Shown here: piece by piece, positions 1-5,300 of the stretch | How the letters are laid out: every line of letters starts with the position of its first letter | How positions within the stretch are numbered: position 1 is the first letter of the stretch | Notes under the pieces: generated by a model | Told to the model about the DNA's origin: nothing | The model's database searches: none | The model's input: the letters and a program-made list of their open reading frames with translations, nothing else | Position numbers and translations under genes: made by a program | Source: Clostridiales bacterium | Lineage (GTDB): Bacteria > Bacillota > Clostridia > Oscillospirales > CAG-272 | Assembly (NCBI GenBank): GCA_018370615.1 | Contig: JAGZAC010000103.1 | Coordinates: 1 to 6,253, forward strand | Length of the DNA stretch: 6,253 bases | Reading direction: 5' to 3'

Positions 1-21
1 GGTAAATACCGTTGTTTTCAT
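1..21 (-). CDS. Possible 5' end of a divergent gene, cut by the window edge
   Basis: Read on the minus strand, an ATG at 21 opens a frame beginning M-K-T-T-V-F-T before the window ends. A GAGG ribosome binding site followed by an A-rich spacer lies at a suitable distance (about 8 nt) upstream, around 30-33. That is the main reason to believe in it. Seven codons cannot identify a product; the residues would fit the start of a dihydrodipicolinate-synthase-like protein, but this is only a guess. Against it, a terminator-like hairpin at 49-74 points the other way, as if a plus-strand gene ended left of the window. Confidence 0.3.
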
Positions 22-48
22 TTTCTTTTCCTCATTTCCGTTATTTAT

Positions 49-74
49 CGGCAGGCAAAAAGCCAGCCGTTTTT
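49..74 (+). terminator. Hairpin plus T-tract, possible intrinsic terminator
   Basis: CGGC-A-GGC (49-56) pairs with GCC-A-GCCG (62-69) around an AAAAA loop. This gives seven GC pairs interrupted by one A-A mismatch, followed directly by TTTTT (70-74). Only the plus strand has the T-run after the stem, so it would stop transcription entering from the left and insulate the kdp leader. It may belong to an upstream plus-strand gene outside the window. It could alternatively be a structure in the 5' UTR of the divergent minus-strand gene. Confidence 0.45.
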
Positions 75-87
75 AAACAACGCCATA

Positions 88-117
88 CTAACACAGATCA
101 TATAAAGATGGTGTTAG
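88..117. promoter_or_regulatory. Inverted repeat, possible operator
   Basis: CTAACAC (88-94) and GTGTTAG (111-117) are exact reverse complements separated by 16 bp. Inside, ATC (97-99) and GAT (107-109) extend the symmetry. The half-sites are about two helical turns apart centre to centre (23 bp), as expected for a dimeric repressor. The repeat encloses a candidate minus-strand -10 hexamer at 97-102, so binding would block that promoter. No T-tract follows on either strand, so a terminator is unlikely. The binding protein cannot be named. Confidence 0.4.
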
Positions 118-127
118 CATATTACAA
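97..127 (-). promoter_or_regulatory. Weak candidate promoter for the divergent minus-strand gene
   Basis: On the minus strand a TTGTAA box (122-127) precedes TATGAT (97-102) by 19 nt. The alternative TATATG -10, two bases upstream, gives the ideal 17 nt spacing. Transcription would begin near 90, leaving a leader of about 70 nt before the ATG at 21. Both boxes match sigma-A consensus only moderately. The surrounding inverted repeat adds some support. Confidence 0.25.
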
Positions 128-138
128 CGGAAATTAAG

Positions 139-243
139 ATGAAGAAATTTTTACAAGACCAGTATCGCGGGACAAACCGGACCACATTAAGACGGAGAGT
201 AGCACCTTTGCGGATTGTAGTCAATCCAAAGTTCTACCATTAG
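139..243 (+). CDS. Doubtful 34-residue basic leader ORF
   Basis: An ATG at 139 opens a frame of 34 codons ending at TAG (241-243). The product starts M-K-K-F-L-Q-D and is rich in arginine, with a run of three (R-R-R). It ends in a stretch including P-L-R-I-V-V. The stop codon directly touches the terminator at 244, a neat fit for a very small transcription unit. However, there is no convincing Shine-Dalgarno sequence, the protein resembles nothing I recognise, and a frame of this length is common by chance. A stem-loop at 199-237 covers its end, so the segment could instead be a non-coding leader RNA. Confidence 0.2.
   Translation: MKKFLQDQYRGTNRTTLRRRVAPLRIVVNPKFYH
199..237 (+). other. Stem-loop in the leader, just before the terminator
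   Basis: Three stacked helices can form: GTAG (199-202) with CTAC (234-237), CTTT (206-209) with AAAG (228-231), and GGATTG (212-217) with CAATCC (222-227) around a TAGT loop. Small internal loops separate them. Together with the terminator at 244-284 this gives a compact, RNA-like arrangement. It does not match the conserved core of a c-di-AMP (ydaO), T-box or other riboswitch I can recognise. I see no upstream segment that could compete with the terminator's 5' arm. Structure is seen; function is unknown. Confidence 0.25.
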
Positions 244-284
244 AAAAAGCCGAGAAAACGCTCTGACGTTTTCTCGGCTTTTTT
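244..284. terminator. Strong bidirectional-type intrinsic terminator upstream of kdp
   Basis: GCCGAGAAAACG (249-260) and CGTTTTCTCGGC (267-278) form a perfect 12-bp stem with a 6-nt CTCTGA loop. It is flanked by AAAAA (244-248) on the left and TTTTTT (279-284) on the right, so the element has a T-tract on both strands. It would end the leader transcript from the left and also stop minus-strand transcripts coming from the kdp side. Because the kdp promoter candidate lies downstream, it most likely insulates the operon rather than attenuating it. Attenuation would apply only if a promoter left of 244 also feeds kdp. Confidence 0.87.
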
Positions 285-302
285 ACCTTAACGCAACCTT
301 AA
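285..302 (+). promoter_or_regulatory. Direct repeat ACCTTAA x2, candidate response-regulator site
   Basis: ACCTTAA occurs at 285-291 and again at 296-302, exactly 11 nt apart (one helical turn). Tandem half-sites with this period are typical of OmpR/PhoB-family response regulators, which bind head-to-tail on one DNA face. KdpE, the usual activator of kdp, belongs to this family. The repeats lie about 56-73 nt upstream of the start point predicted from the -10 at 346-351, a sensible activator position. The half-site does not match the E. coli KdpE sequence, so the assignment rests on geometry and location only. Confidence 0.4.
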
Positions 303-342
303 TATCCATTGGAAAACGTTTAGGGCACATTCATAGGAAAGC

Positions 343-351
343 TGATACAAT
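343..351 (+). promoter_or_regulatory. Extended -10 of the likely kdp promoter
   Basis: TGATACAAT contains TACAAT (346-351), one mismatch from the sigma-A -10 consensus, preceded by the TG-N extension (343-344). No good -35 lies 16-18 nt upstream, where the sequence is G-rich (about 322-329). A poor -35 with an extended -10 is common at activator-dependent promoters. The predicted start near 358 leaves a leader of about 28 nt before the first gene, with the AGGAGG at 372-377 inside it. Confidence 0.45.
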
Positions 352-385
352 AGCGAAGGAATGAACGACAAAGGAGGATATGAAT

Positions 386-496
386 ATGCTTGATTTGATA
401 ATGCTTGCTGTTTTGGCGGTAAGCTTTGGACTGGTTGTCCTGCTGGTACATTGGTGCCACAAGCAGGTAGACAGGCAGGAACGAGGAGGAAAGTAG
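386..496 (+). CDS. Small single-span membrane protein preceding KdpF
   Basis: This 36-residue ORF opens the operon. Residues 2-22 are a continuous hydrophobic segment (begins L-D-L-I-M-L-A-V), followed by H-W-C-H-K-Q and a basic, polar tail rich in R, K and G. A single membrane helix with a positive cytoplasmic end is the natural reading. The start at 386 is chosen because AGGAGG (372-377) lies 8 nt upstream; the in-frame ATG at 380 is only 2 nt from it. Its last codons contain the GGAGG of kdpF and its stop lies 1 nt before the kdpF ATG, so the two are probably translationally coupled. From memory, short ORFs with one helix and a conserved cysteine before a charged tail occur ahead of kdpF in several phyla, but I know no proven function. 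A role as an accessory peptide of the Kdp complex is inference. Confidence 0.75.
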   Translation: MLDLIMLAVLAVSFGLVVLLVHWCHKQVDRQERGGK

Positions 497-497
497 T

Positions 498-575
498 ATG
501 CTCATACTCGGTATTATTGTTTTATTGGTAGGGATATATCTGGTCTATGCACTGGTACATCCCGAAAAATTTTGA
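498..575 (+). CDS. kdpF: Potassium-transporting ATPase subunit F (KdpF)
   Basis: The product is a 25-residue, almost wholly hydrophobic peptide. It starts M-L-I-L-G-I-I-V-L-L, continues through a G-I-Y-L-V-Y-A-L core, and ends in H-P-E-K-F. Length, single membrane helix and the terminal P-E-[KR]-F signature are characteristic of KdpF, which lies in the membrane against KdpA and stabilises the KdpABC complex in E. coli. The ribosome binding site GGAGG (485-489) lies 8 nt upstream, within the end of the preceding small gene. The stop codon is 21 nt before the kdpA start. Because of its size it is easily missed by automatic gene calling. Confidence 0.93.
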   Translation: MLILGIIVLLVGIYLVYALVHPEKF

Positions 576-596
576 CGTTTGCAGGAGGGCATGGAT

Positions 597-2375
597 ATGC
601 TGCAGCTTATCTTAACCATTATACTGTATCTGATAATGGTTATCCCGGTCGGCATCTATGTGTATCATATCGCCGCCGGAAAACATACTTTTGCCGATCC
701 TGTATTTGACCGTGTAGACGGCGTCATTTACAAGATCAGCGGCATCAAGCCGAAAAATGGAATGAACTGGAAGAAATATGCGCTGGCTCTTTTGGGGACC
801 AACGCGGTGATGATTCTGCTCGGCTATATCGTCCTGCGGATTCAGAGCCTTCCGCTGTTTAATCCAAACGGGATTGGAAACATGGAGCCATCCCTTTCCT
901 TTAACACCATCATCAGCTTCATGACAAACACCAACCTTCAGCACTATTCGGGTGAGTCGGGGCTTTCTTATCTGTCCCAAATGCTGGTGATCACTTTTAT
1001 GATGTTTGTCTCGGCCGCCAGCGGCTACGCCGCCTGTGTCGCCTTCATCCGCGGACTGGCTGGCAAATCCAAAGACAACGTGGGCAACTTTTTTGCCGAC
1101 CTTGTCCGGATCATCACCCGTGTGTTGCTGCCGTTTTCTATTATCGGCGGCCTGCTGCTGGTATGGCAGGGCGTTCCCCAGAACCTGACCGGCAATGTGG
1201 TGGTGGATACCATCGAGGGGGCCAAGCAGGTCATCGCGATGGGGCCGATTGCAGCGCTCGAAATCATCAAGCACTTGGGTACAAACGGCGGCGGCTTCCT
1301 GGGGGCGAACTCGTCCACTCCGCTGGAAAACCCGACGATCATCTCCAACCTGATCGAACTTTATTCCATGATGCTCCTGCCGGGCGCCTGTGTTATTACC
1401 TTCGGCAAAATGGTCAGAGACCGCAAACGGGACATGACGGCTAAACGTGCCACTCTCGACGAAGAAGACGCTCTTGCTGCTAAGGGAAAAATCCGCAGGA
1501 GCCTCACCGTCTGGATGTACGGACGGGAGGGACGGAGCATTTTCGCCGCTATGGGCATTATTTTTGTCATCGGCCTCGGCGTGTGCTTCTGGGCGGAAAG
1601 CCAGGGGAATCCTGCGCTCGCCGATGCGGGGTTAAGCCAGTCCATGGGAAGCATGGAAGGTAAAGAAGTCCGGTTTGGTATTGCACAGTCGGCGATGTTT
1701 ACCACGACAACAACATCGTTTACCACCGGTACGGTCAACAACATGCATGATACACTGACGCCGCTGGGCGGCATGATTCCGCTGCTGCATATGATGCTTA
1801 ACGTGGTGTTCGGCGGCAAGGGCGTCGGCCTGATGAATATGATCATGTACGCCATTCTGGCCGTATTTATCTGCGGACTGATGATCGGACGCACGCCGGA
1901 ATACCTTGGCAAAAAAATTGAAGGGCGCGAGATGAAGCTTACGGCGCTGTGCATCATTATTCATCCGCTGCTGATCCTGGCCTTCTCCGCTCTGGCGGTC
2001 GGCACTGCGGCAGGTTTGGAAGGGATCACTAATCCGGGATTCCATGGACTTTCCCAGGTACTGTATGAGTACTCCTCTTCTGCGGCCAATAATGGTTCCG
2101 GCTTTGAGGGGCTTGCTGACAACACCATGTTCTGGAATATCACCACGGGTCTGGCTATGTTCTTCGGACGATATCTTTCCATCGTGATCCAGCTGGCCAT
2201 CGCCGGTTCACTCATGAAAAAGAAGTTTGTTAGTGAATCGGTTGGCACGCTGCACACCGATACCGCTTCGTTTGCCGTCATCCTGGTTTTCGTTGTGTAT
2301 ATCTTTGCGGCACTGACATTCTTCCCGGTGCTGGCGCTCGGCCCGATTGCGGAACATCTCACACTCTGGGCGTAA
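597..2375 (+). CDS. kdpA: Potassium-transporting ATPase subunit A (KdpA), K+-binding channel-like subunit
   Basis: KdpA selects and binds K+ and passes it towards KdpB through an internal tunnel. It belongs to the superfamily of K+ transporters with four channel-like repeats. At 592 residues it is full length (family about 560-590). The first helix occupies roughly residues 2-24. All four pore-loop signatures are present: T-N-T-N-L-Q-H-Y-S-G-E (110-120, Q115 corresponding to E. coli Gln116), G-T-N-G-G-G-F (228-234), the T-T-G-T-V-N-N-M-H-D loop (about 376-385), and S-S-A-A-N-N-G-S (494-501). The family motif G-R-T-P-E-Y-L-G-K-K is at 431-440. A charged cytoplasmic loop spans about 273-313. 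The start at 597 is preferred because AGGAGG (583-588) lies 8 nt upstream. The in-frame ATG at 591 is 2 nt from it, and a TTG at 579 lies before it. kdpB begins 9 nt after the stop. Confidence 0.98.
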   Translation: MLQLILTIILYLIMVIPVGIYVYHIAAGKHTFADPVFDRVDGVIYKISGIKPKNGMNWKKYALALLGTNAVMILLGYIVLRIQSLPLFNPNGIGNMEPSLSFNTIISFMTNTNLQHYSGESGLSYLSQMLVITFMMFVSAASGYAACVAFIRGLAGKSKDNVGNFFADLVRIITRVLLPFSIIGGLLLVWQGVPQNLTGNVVVDTIEGAKQVIAMGPIAALEIIKHLGTNGGGFLGANSSTPLENPTIISNLIELYSMMLLPGACVITFGKMVRDRKRDMTAKRATLDEEDALAAKGKIRRSLTVWMYGREGRSIFAAMGIIFVIGLGVCFWAESQGNPALADAGLSQSMGSMEGKEVRFGIAQSAMFTTTTTSFTTGTVNNMHDTLTPLGGMIPLLHMMLNVVFGGKGVGLMNMIMYAILAVFICGLMIGRTPEYLGKKIEGREMKLTALCIIIHPLLILAFSALAVGTAAGLEGITNPGFHGLSQVLYEYSSSAANNGSGFEGLADNTMFWNITTGLAMFFGRYLSIVIQLAIAGSLMKKKFVSESVGTLHTDTASFAVILVFVVYIFAALTFFPVLALGPIAEHLTLWA

Positions 2376-2384
2376 GGAGGTAGC

Positions 2385-4451
2385 ATGGATATGAGTAAAA
2401 AACGCAACCAGAAGCTGATTACGCCTGAAATATTTCGACAGGCGATCATTGGCTCCTTTGTAAAATTAAATCCCCGCTATATGATGAAAAATCCCGTCAT
2501 GTTTGTTGTGGAAGTCGGTTTTGTTATCACGCTGATTCTGTCCTTCTTCCCGACCCTGTTTGGCGATGCGGCGGCCAGCAATCTGCGTACCTATAACATC
2601 ATCGTATCGGTTATCCTGTTCATCACCGTGCTGTTTGCCAACTTTGCGGAATCCGTGGCGGAAGGCCGCGGCAAGGCGCAGGCGGCCAGCCTGAAGAAGA
2701 CACAGAAGGACACCAAGGCCCGTCTGCTCAAAGACGACGGTTCCGAAGAGGTCATTCTTTCCAGCCAGCTAAAAAAAGGCGACATCGTGATGGTGTCGGC
2801 CGGTGAAATTATTCCTGGCGACGGCGAAGTCATTGAGGGTATTGCCTCGGTGGACGAATCCGCCATTACCGGCGAATCCGCCCCGGTGGTACGGGAATCC
2901 GGGGGCGACTTCTGTTCGGTGACCGGCGGTACCACCATCGTGTCCGACTGGCTGAAAATCAAAATCACTTCCGACCCCGGCAACAGCTTTCTGGACCGTA
3001 TGATCGCCCTTGTGGAAGGCGCATCCCGGAAAAAGACGCCAAATGAAATCGCACTGAATACTCTGTTGGTTTCGCTGACCATTATCTTCATGATCGTGAT
3101 CGTCACTCTGTATCCTATCGGCGTCTATTCCGGCGTGCAGCTGCAGACCTCCACCCTGATTGCATTGGCGGTCTGCCTGATCCCCACCACCATCGGCGGC
3201 CTGCTGTCCGCCATCGGTATTGCGGGTATGGATCGCGTCACCCGTTTCAATGTCATTGCCATGTCCGGCAAAGCCGTAGAAGCCTGCGGCGATGTGGATA
3301 CTATGATTCTGGACAAAACCGGTACCATTACCTACGGAAACCGTCTGGCGGCTGACTTTTTCCCCGTGGGGGGAGCCAACCGCAGTGATCTCGTCCGCTG
3401 TGCGGCACTAACCAGCCTGCACGATGAGACGCCGGAAGGAAAATCCACTTTGGAGCTGGCACGTCGTTTGGGCGACAACAGTACGGAAACCGAAGGCTCC
3501 ACTTTTATCGAGTTTACGGCCCAAACCCGGATGAGCGGTGTGGATTTGCCAAATGGGCTTAAAATCCGGAAGGGCGCCGCTGACGCCATTGAACAATATG
3601 TGAAGAGCCTGGGCGGTCAAATCCCCGCAGATCTTCACGAACAGGTGGACAAAATTTCCAGTCTGGGCGGCACGCCGCTGACGGTTTGCGAGAACAGCCG
3701 CATTCTTGGCGTCATCTATTTGAAGGATACGGTAAAGCCGGGTATGGTGGAACGGTTTGAACGTCTGCGTGCCATCGGCATCAAGACCATCATGTGTACT
3801 GGCGATAATCCGCTGACAGCGGCGACCATTGCCAAAGAAGCCGGTGTGGACGGCTTTATCGCCGAGTGCAAGCCAGAGGACAAAATCAATGTCATCAAGA
3901 AAGAACAGGCAGAAGGCAAGATCGTGGCCATGACCGGCGACGGCACAAATGATGCTCCGGCACTGGCTCAAGCGAATGTGGGGCTTGCCATGAACAGCGG
4001 CACCACTGCCGCAAAAGAGGCTGCGAACATGGTGGATCTGGATTCCGATCCCACCAAGATTCTGGAGGTTGTCGAAATTGGCAAACAGCTCCTGATTACC
4101 CGCGGCAGCCTGACCACCTTCTCCATCGCCAACGACATTGCAAAATACTTTGCCATCATCCCGGCTATGTTTATGCAGGCCATCCCGCAGCTGGGTGTCC
4201 TGAATATCATGCACCTCGCTTCCCCGTACAGCGCCATACTCTCCGCTTTGATTTTCAACGCCATCATCATCCCCTGCCTGATTCCGCTGGCCATGAAGGG
4301 CGTCAAATACCGCCCGATGTCTTCCGGAAAGACTCTTCTGAGGAATATGTTGATTTTCGGCGTGGGCGGTATTGTTACCCCGTTTATTGGCATCAAAATC
4401 ATTGATCTGCTGATTCATCCGCTGCTCACGCTTATCGGGTTAGGTTTGTAA
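2385..4451 (+). CDS. kdpB: Potassium-transporting ATPase subunit B (KdpB), P-type ATPase
   Basis: KdpB is the catalytic subunit. It hydrolyses ATP through a phospho-aspartate intermediate to drive K+ import. The 688-residue protein is full length and intact. Visible motifs in order are: actuator-domain T-G-E-S (162-165), membrane helix 4 with I-P-T-T-I-G-G (266-272), phosphorylation motif D-K-T-G-T-I-T (310-316, acceptor D310, E. coli D307), nucleotide-binding F377 and K-G-A-A-D (396-400), T-G-D-N (472-475), and hinge T-G-D-G-T-N-D (517-523). The buried D584 and K587 in helix 5 match the E. coli D583/K586 pair that couples ion movement to ATP use. S165 aligns with the E. coli serine (Ser162) whose phosphorylation inhibits the pump at high K+, so the same control is possible. 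AAGGAGG overlaps the kdpA stop. An alternative in-frame ATG at 2391 (10 nt from GGAGG, versus 4 nt for 2385) may be the true start and would remove two residues. Confidence 0.98.
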   Translation: MDMSKKRNQKLITPEIFRQAIIGSFVKLNPRYMMKNPVMFVVEVGFVITLILSFFPTLFGDAAASNLRTYNIIVSVILFITVLFANFAESVAEGRGKAQAASLKKTQKDTKARLLKDDGSEEVILSSQLKKGDIVMVSAGEIIPGDGEVIEGIASVDESAITGESAPVVRESGGDFCSVTGGTTIVSDWLKIKITSDPGNSFLDRMIALVEGASRKKTPNEIALNTLLVSLTIIFMIVIVTLYPIGVYSGVQLQTSTLIALAVCLIPTTIGGLLSAIGIAGMDRVTRFNVIAMSGKAVEACGDVDTMILDKTGTITYGNRLAADFFPVGGANRSDLVRCAALTSLHDETPEGKSTLELARRLGDNSTETEGSTFIEFTAQTRMSGVDLPNGLKIRKGAADAIEQYVKSLGGQIPADLHEQVDKISSLGGTPLTVCENSRILGVIYLKDTVKPGMVERFERLRAIGIKTIMCTGDNPLTAATIAKEAGVDGFIAECKPEDKINVIKKEQAEGKIVAMTGDGTNDAPALAQANVGLAMNSGTTAAKEAANMVDLDSDPTKILEVVEIGKQLLITRGSLTTFSIANDIAKYFAIIPAMFMQAIPQLGVLNIMHLASPYSAILSALIFNAIIIPCLIPLAMKGVKYRPMSSGKTLLRNMLIFGVGGIVTPFIGIKIIDLLIHPLLTLIGLGL

Positions 4452-4467
4452 GAGGAGGACACAAGCC

Positions 4468-5277
4468 ATGAAAGAACGTACAAAAAAATTTCTGCAAAGT
4501 ACCAGACAGGCTGTTGTGGTGACGGTCGTCCTGATGCTGATATGCGGTTTGCTGTTTCCACTGCTGCTGACAGGACTTTCGGCTCTATTCTTCCCGCATC
4601 AGGCAAATGGCAGTCTAATTACCGTAGGTGATAAGACGCTTGGCGCCGAATATGTGGGCCAGGAATTTACGCAGGACTATTATATGTGGAGCCGGCCGTC
4701 CCAGTATCATTACAATGTCTATATCGAGGACAAAGATGGGACTCAACACTATGTGATGAAAGATGATGCTGGCAAACAAATTCTCTTCATCGTGGATGAA
4801 GAGGATGCGGACGGCAACGTTACTAAGGCGCATTACGATACCTTGGATGAAAGCGGCAATCAGGTGTTCTACAAAGACATCGAAAATCTTGATGAGGCGA
4901 CAGATACCAGGTTCGGAGGCCTTGCTTCTGGCTCCGCAAACTACGCCCCTTCCAATCCGGAGCTGGTAAAGCGTGTGGAAGCGGATATAGAGAAGTTTTT
5001 GGAAAAGAACCCGGATGTCAAGCGCGAGGATATCCCGACCGATTTGCTGACTGCTTCCGGTTCCGGACTGGACCCCCATATCTCCCCGGAATCCGCGGAA
5101 GTACAAATTTCCAGGATTGCCGAAGCCTCTCAATTGAGTGAAGACACGATCCGTGAGATTGTCAAGCGCCATACTGGTGGGAAAATTCTCGGCATATTTG
5201 GTGAGGATACGGTGAATGTCCTGGAAGTCAATATCGAGATCGCGCAGGCGATGGGGATCATCCCTTCCGGGGAATAA
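4468..5277 (+). CDS. kdpC: Potassium-transporting ATPase subunit C (KdpC) with an acidic insertion
   Basis: KdpC is an accessory subunit with one membrane helix and an extracytoplasmic domain that contacts KdpA and increases the pump's affinity for ATP or K+. A helix lies at about residues 17-42, after a basic N-terminus (K, R-rich) that places the N-terminus inside. Family signatures are Y-Y-M-W-S-R-P-S (71-78), Y-A-P-S-N-P-E-L (159-166), T-A-S-G-S-G-L-D-P-H-I-S-P (195-207), and a C-terminal G-E-D-T-V-N-V-L-E-V-N (245-255). All are intact. At 269 residues it is much longer than the usual 190 or so. The excess falls between R-P-S and the A-S-G-S-A-N-Y segment, residues about 81-148, as an Asp/Glu-rich stretch with related repeats. 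GAGGAGG (4452-4458) lies 9 nt before the ATG, and the gap from kdpB is 16 nt. Confidence 0.97.
   Translation: MKERTKKFLQSTRQAVVVTVVLMLICGLLFPLLLTGLSALFFPHQANGSLITVGDKTLGAEYVGQEFTQDYYMWSRPSQYHYNVYIEDKDGTQHYVMKDDAGKQILFIVDEEDADGNVTKAHYDTLDESGNQVFYKDIENLDEATDTRFGGLASGSANYAPSNPELVKRVEADIEKFLEKNPDVKREDIPTDLLTASGSGLDPHISPESAEVQISRIAEASQLSEDTIREIVKRHTGGKILGIFGEDTVNVLEVNIEIAQAMGIIPSGE
4747..4872 (+). repeat. Two related 14-residue units inside the KdpC insertion
   Basis: Within KdpC, residues 94-107 and 122-135 share the pattern H-Y-x-x-x-D-[DE]-[AS]-G-x-Q-[IV]-[LF]-[FY], offset by 28 residues. D-x-D-G-type turns precede each unit (D-K-D-G at 88-91 and D-A-D-G at 113-116). The nucleotide sequences have diverged, so this is an old protein-level duplication, not a recent DNA repeat. 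Repeated strand-turn-strand hairpins are a plausible fold. The D-x-D-G turns look like simple cation-binding loops, but that is speculative. Confidence 0.45.
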
Positions 5278-5300
5278 GCGGTTGAAAGGGGAAGAACGCT

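Noticed and set aside
120..284. c-di-AMP (ydaO/yuaA) riboswitch or T-box leader ahead of kdp
   Set aside because: Either would fit the context, but the conserved ydaO core segments and the T-box GGTGG-type motif are not seen, and no anti-terminator pairing with the terminator's 5' arm was found.
380..385. ATG at 380 as the start of the first small gene
   Set aside because: It lies 2 nt after AGGAGG; the in-frame ATG at 386 has the normal 8 nt spacing.
320..505. 61-codon minus-strand frame with a hydrophobic N-terminus
   Set aside because: It lies opposite the first small gene and the kdp promoter, and its hydrophobicity mirrors the codons of the plus-strand membrane peptide. No minus-strand ribosome binding site supports it.
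579..596. Upstream starts for kdpA (TTG at 579, ATG at 591)
   Set aside because: The TTG precedes the AGGAGG at 583-588 and has no ribosome binding site of its own; the ATG at 591 is only 2 nt from it. The ATG at 597 has 8 nt spacing and gives the usual KdpA N-terminus, going straight into the first helix.
1690..1745. Thr-rich stretch in KdpA (M-F-T-T-T-T-T-S-F-T-T-G-T-V) as a repeat expansion or frameshift
   Set aside because: It falls exactly at the third pore loop, where the family is Thr-rich. The filter glycine and the following N-N-M-H-D motif are intact, so it reads as normal family variation.
3408..4418. Long open frame on the minus strand (336 codons) opposite kdpB, and a 220-codon one opposite kdpA (612-1274)
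   Set aside because: Both are fully antisense to confidently identified genes. Their composition is unstructured (His/Gln/Arg-rich), with no recognisable domain and no convincing ribosome binding site. They are shadows of codon bias on the plus strand.
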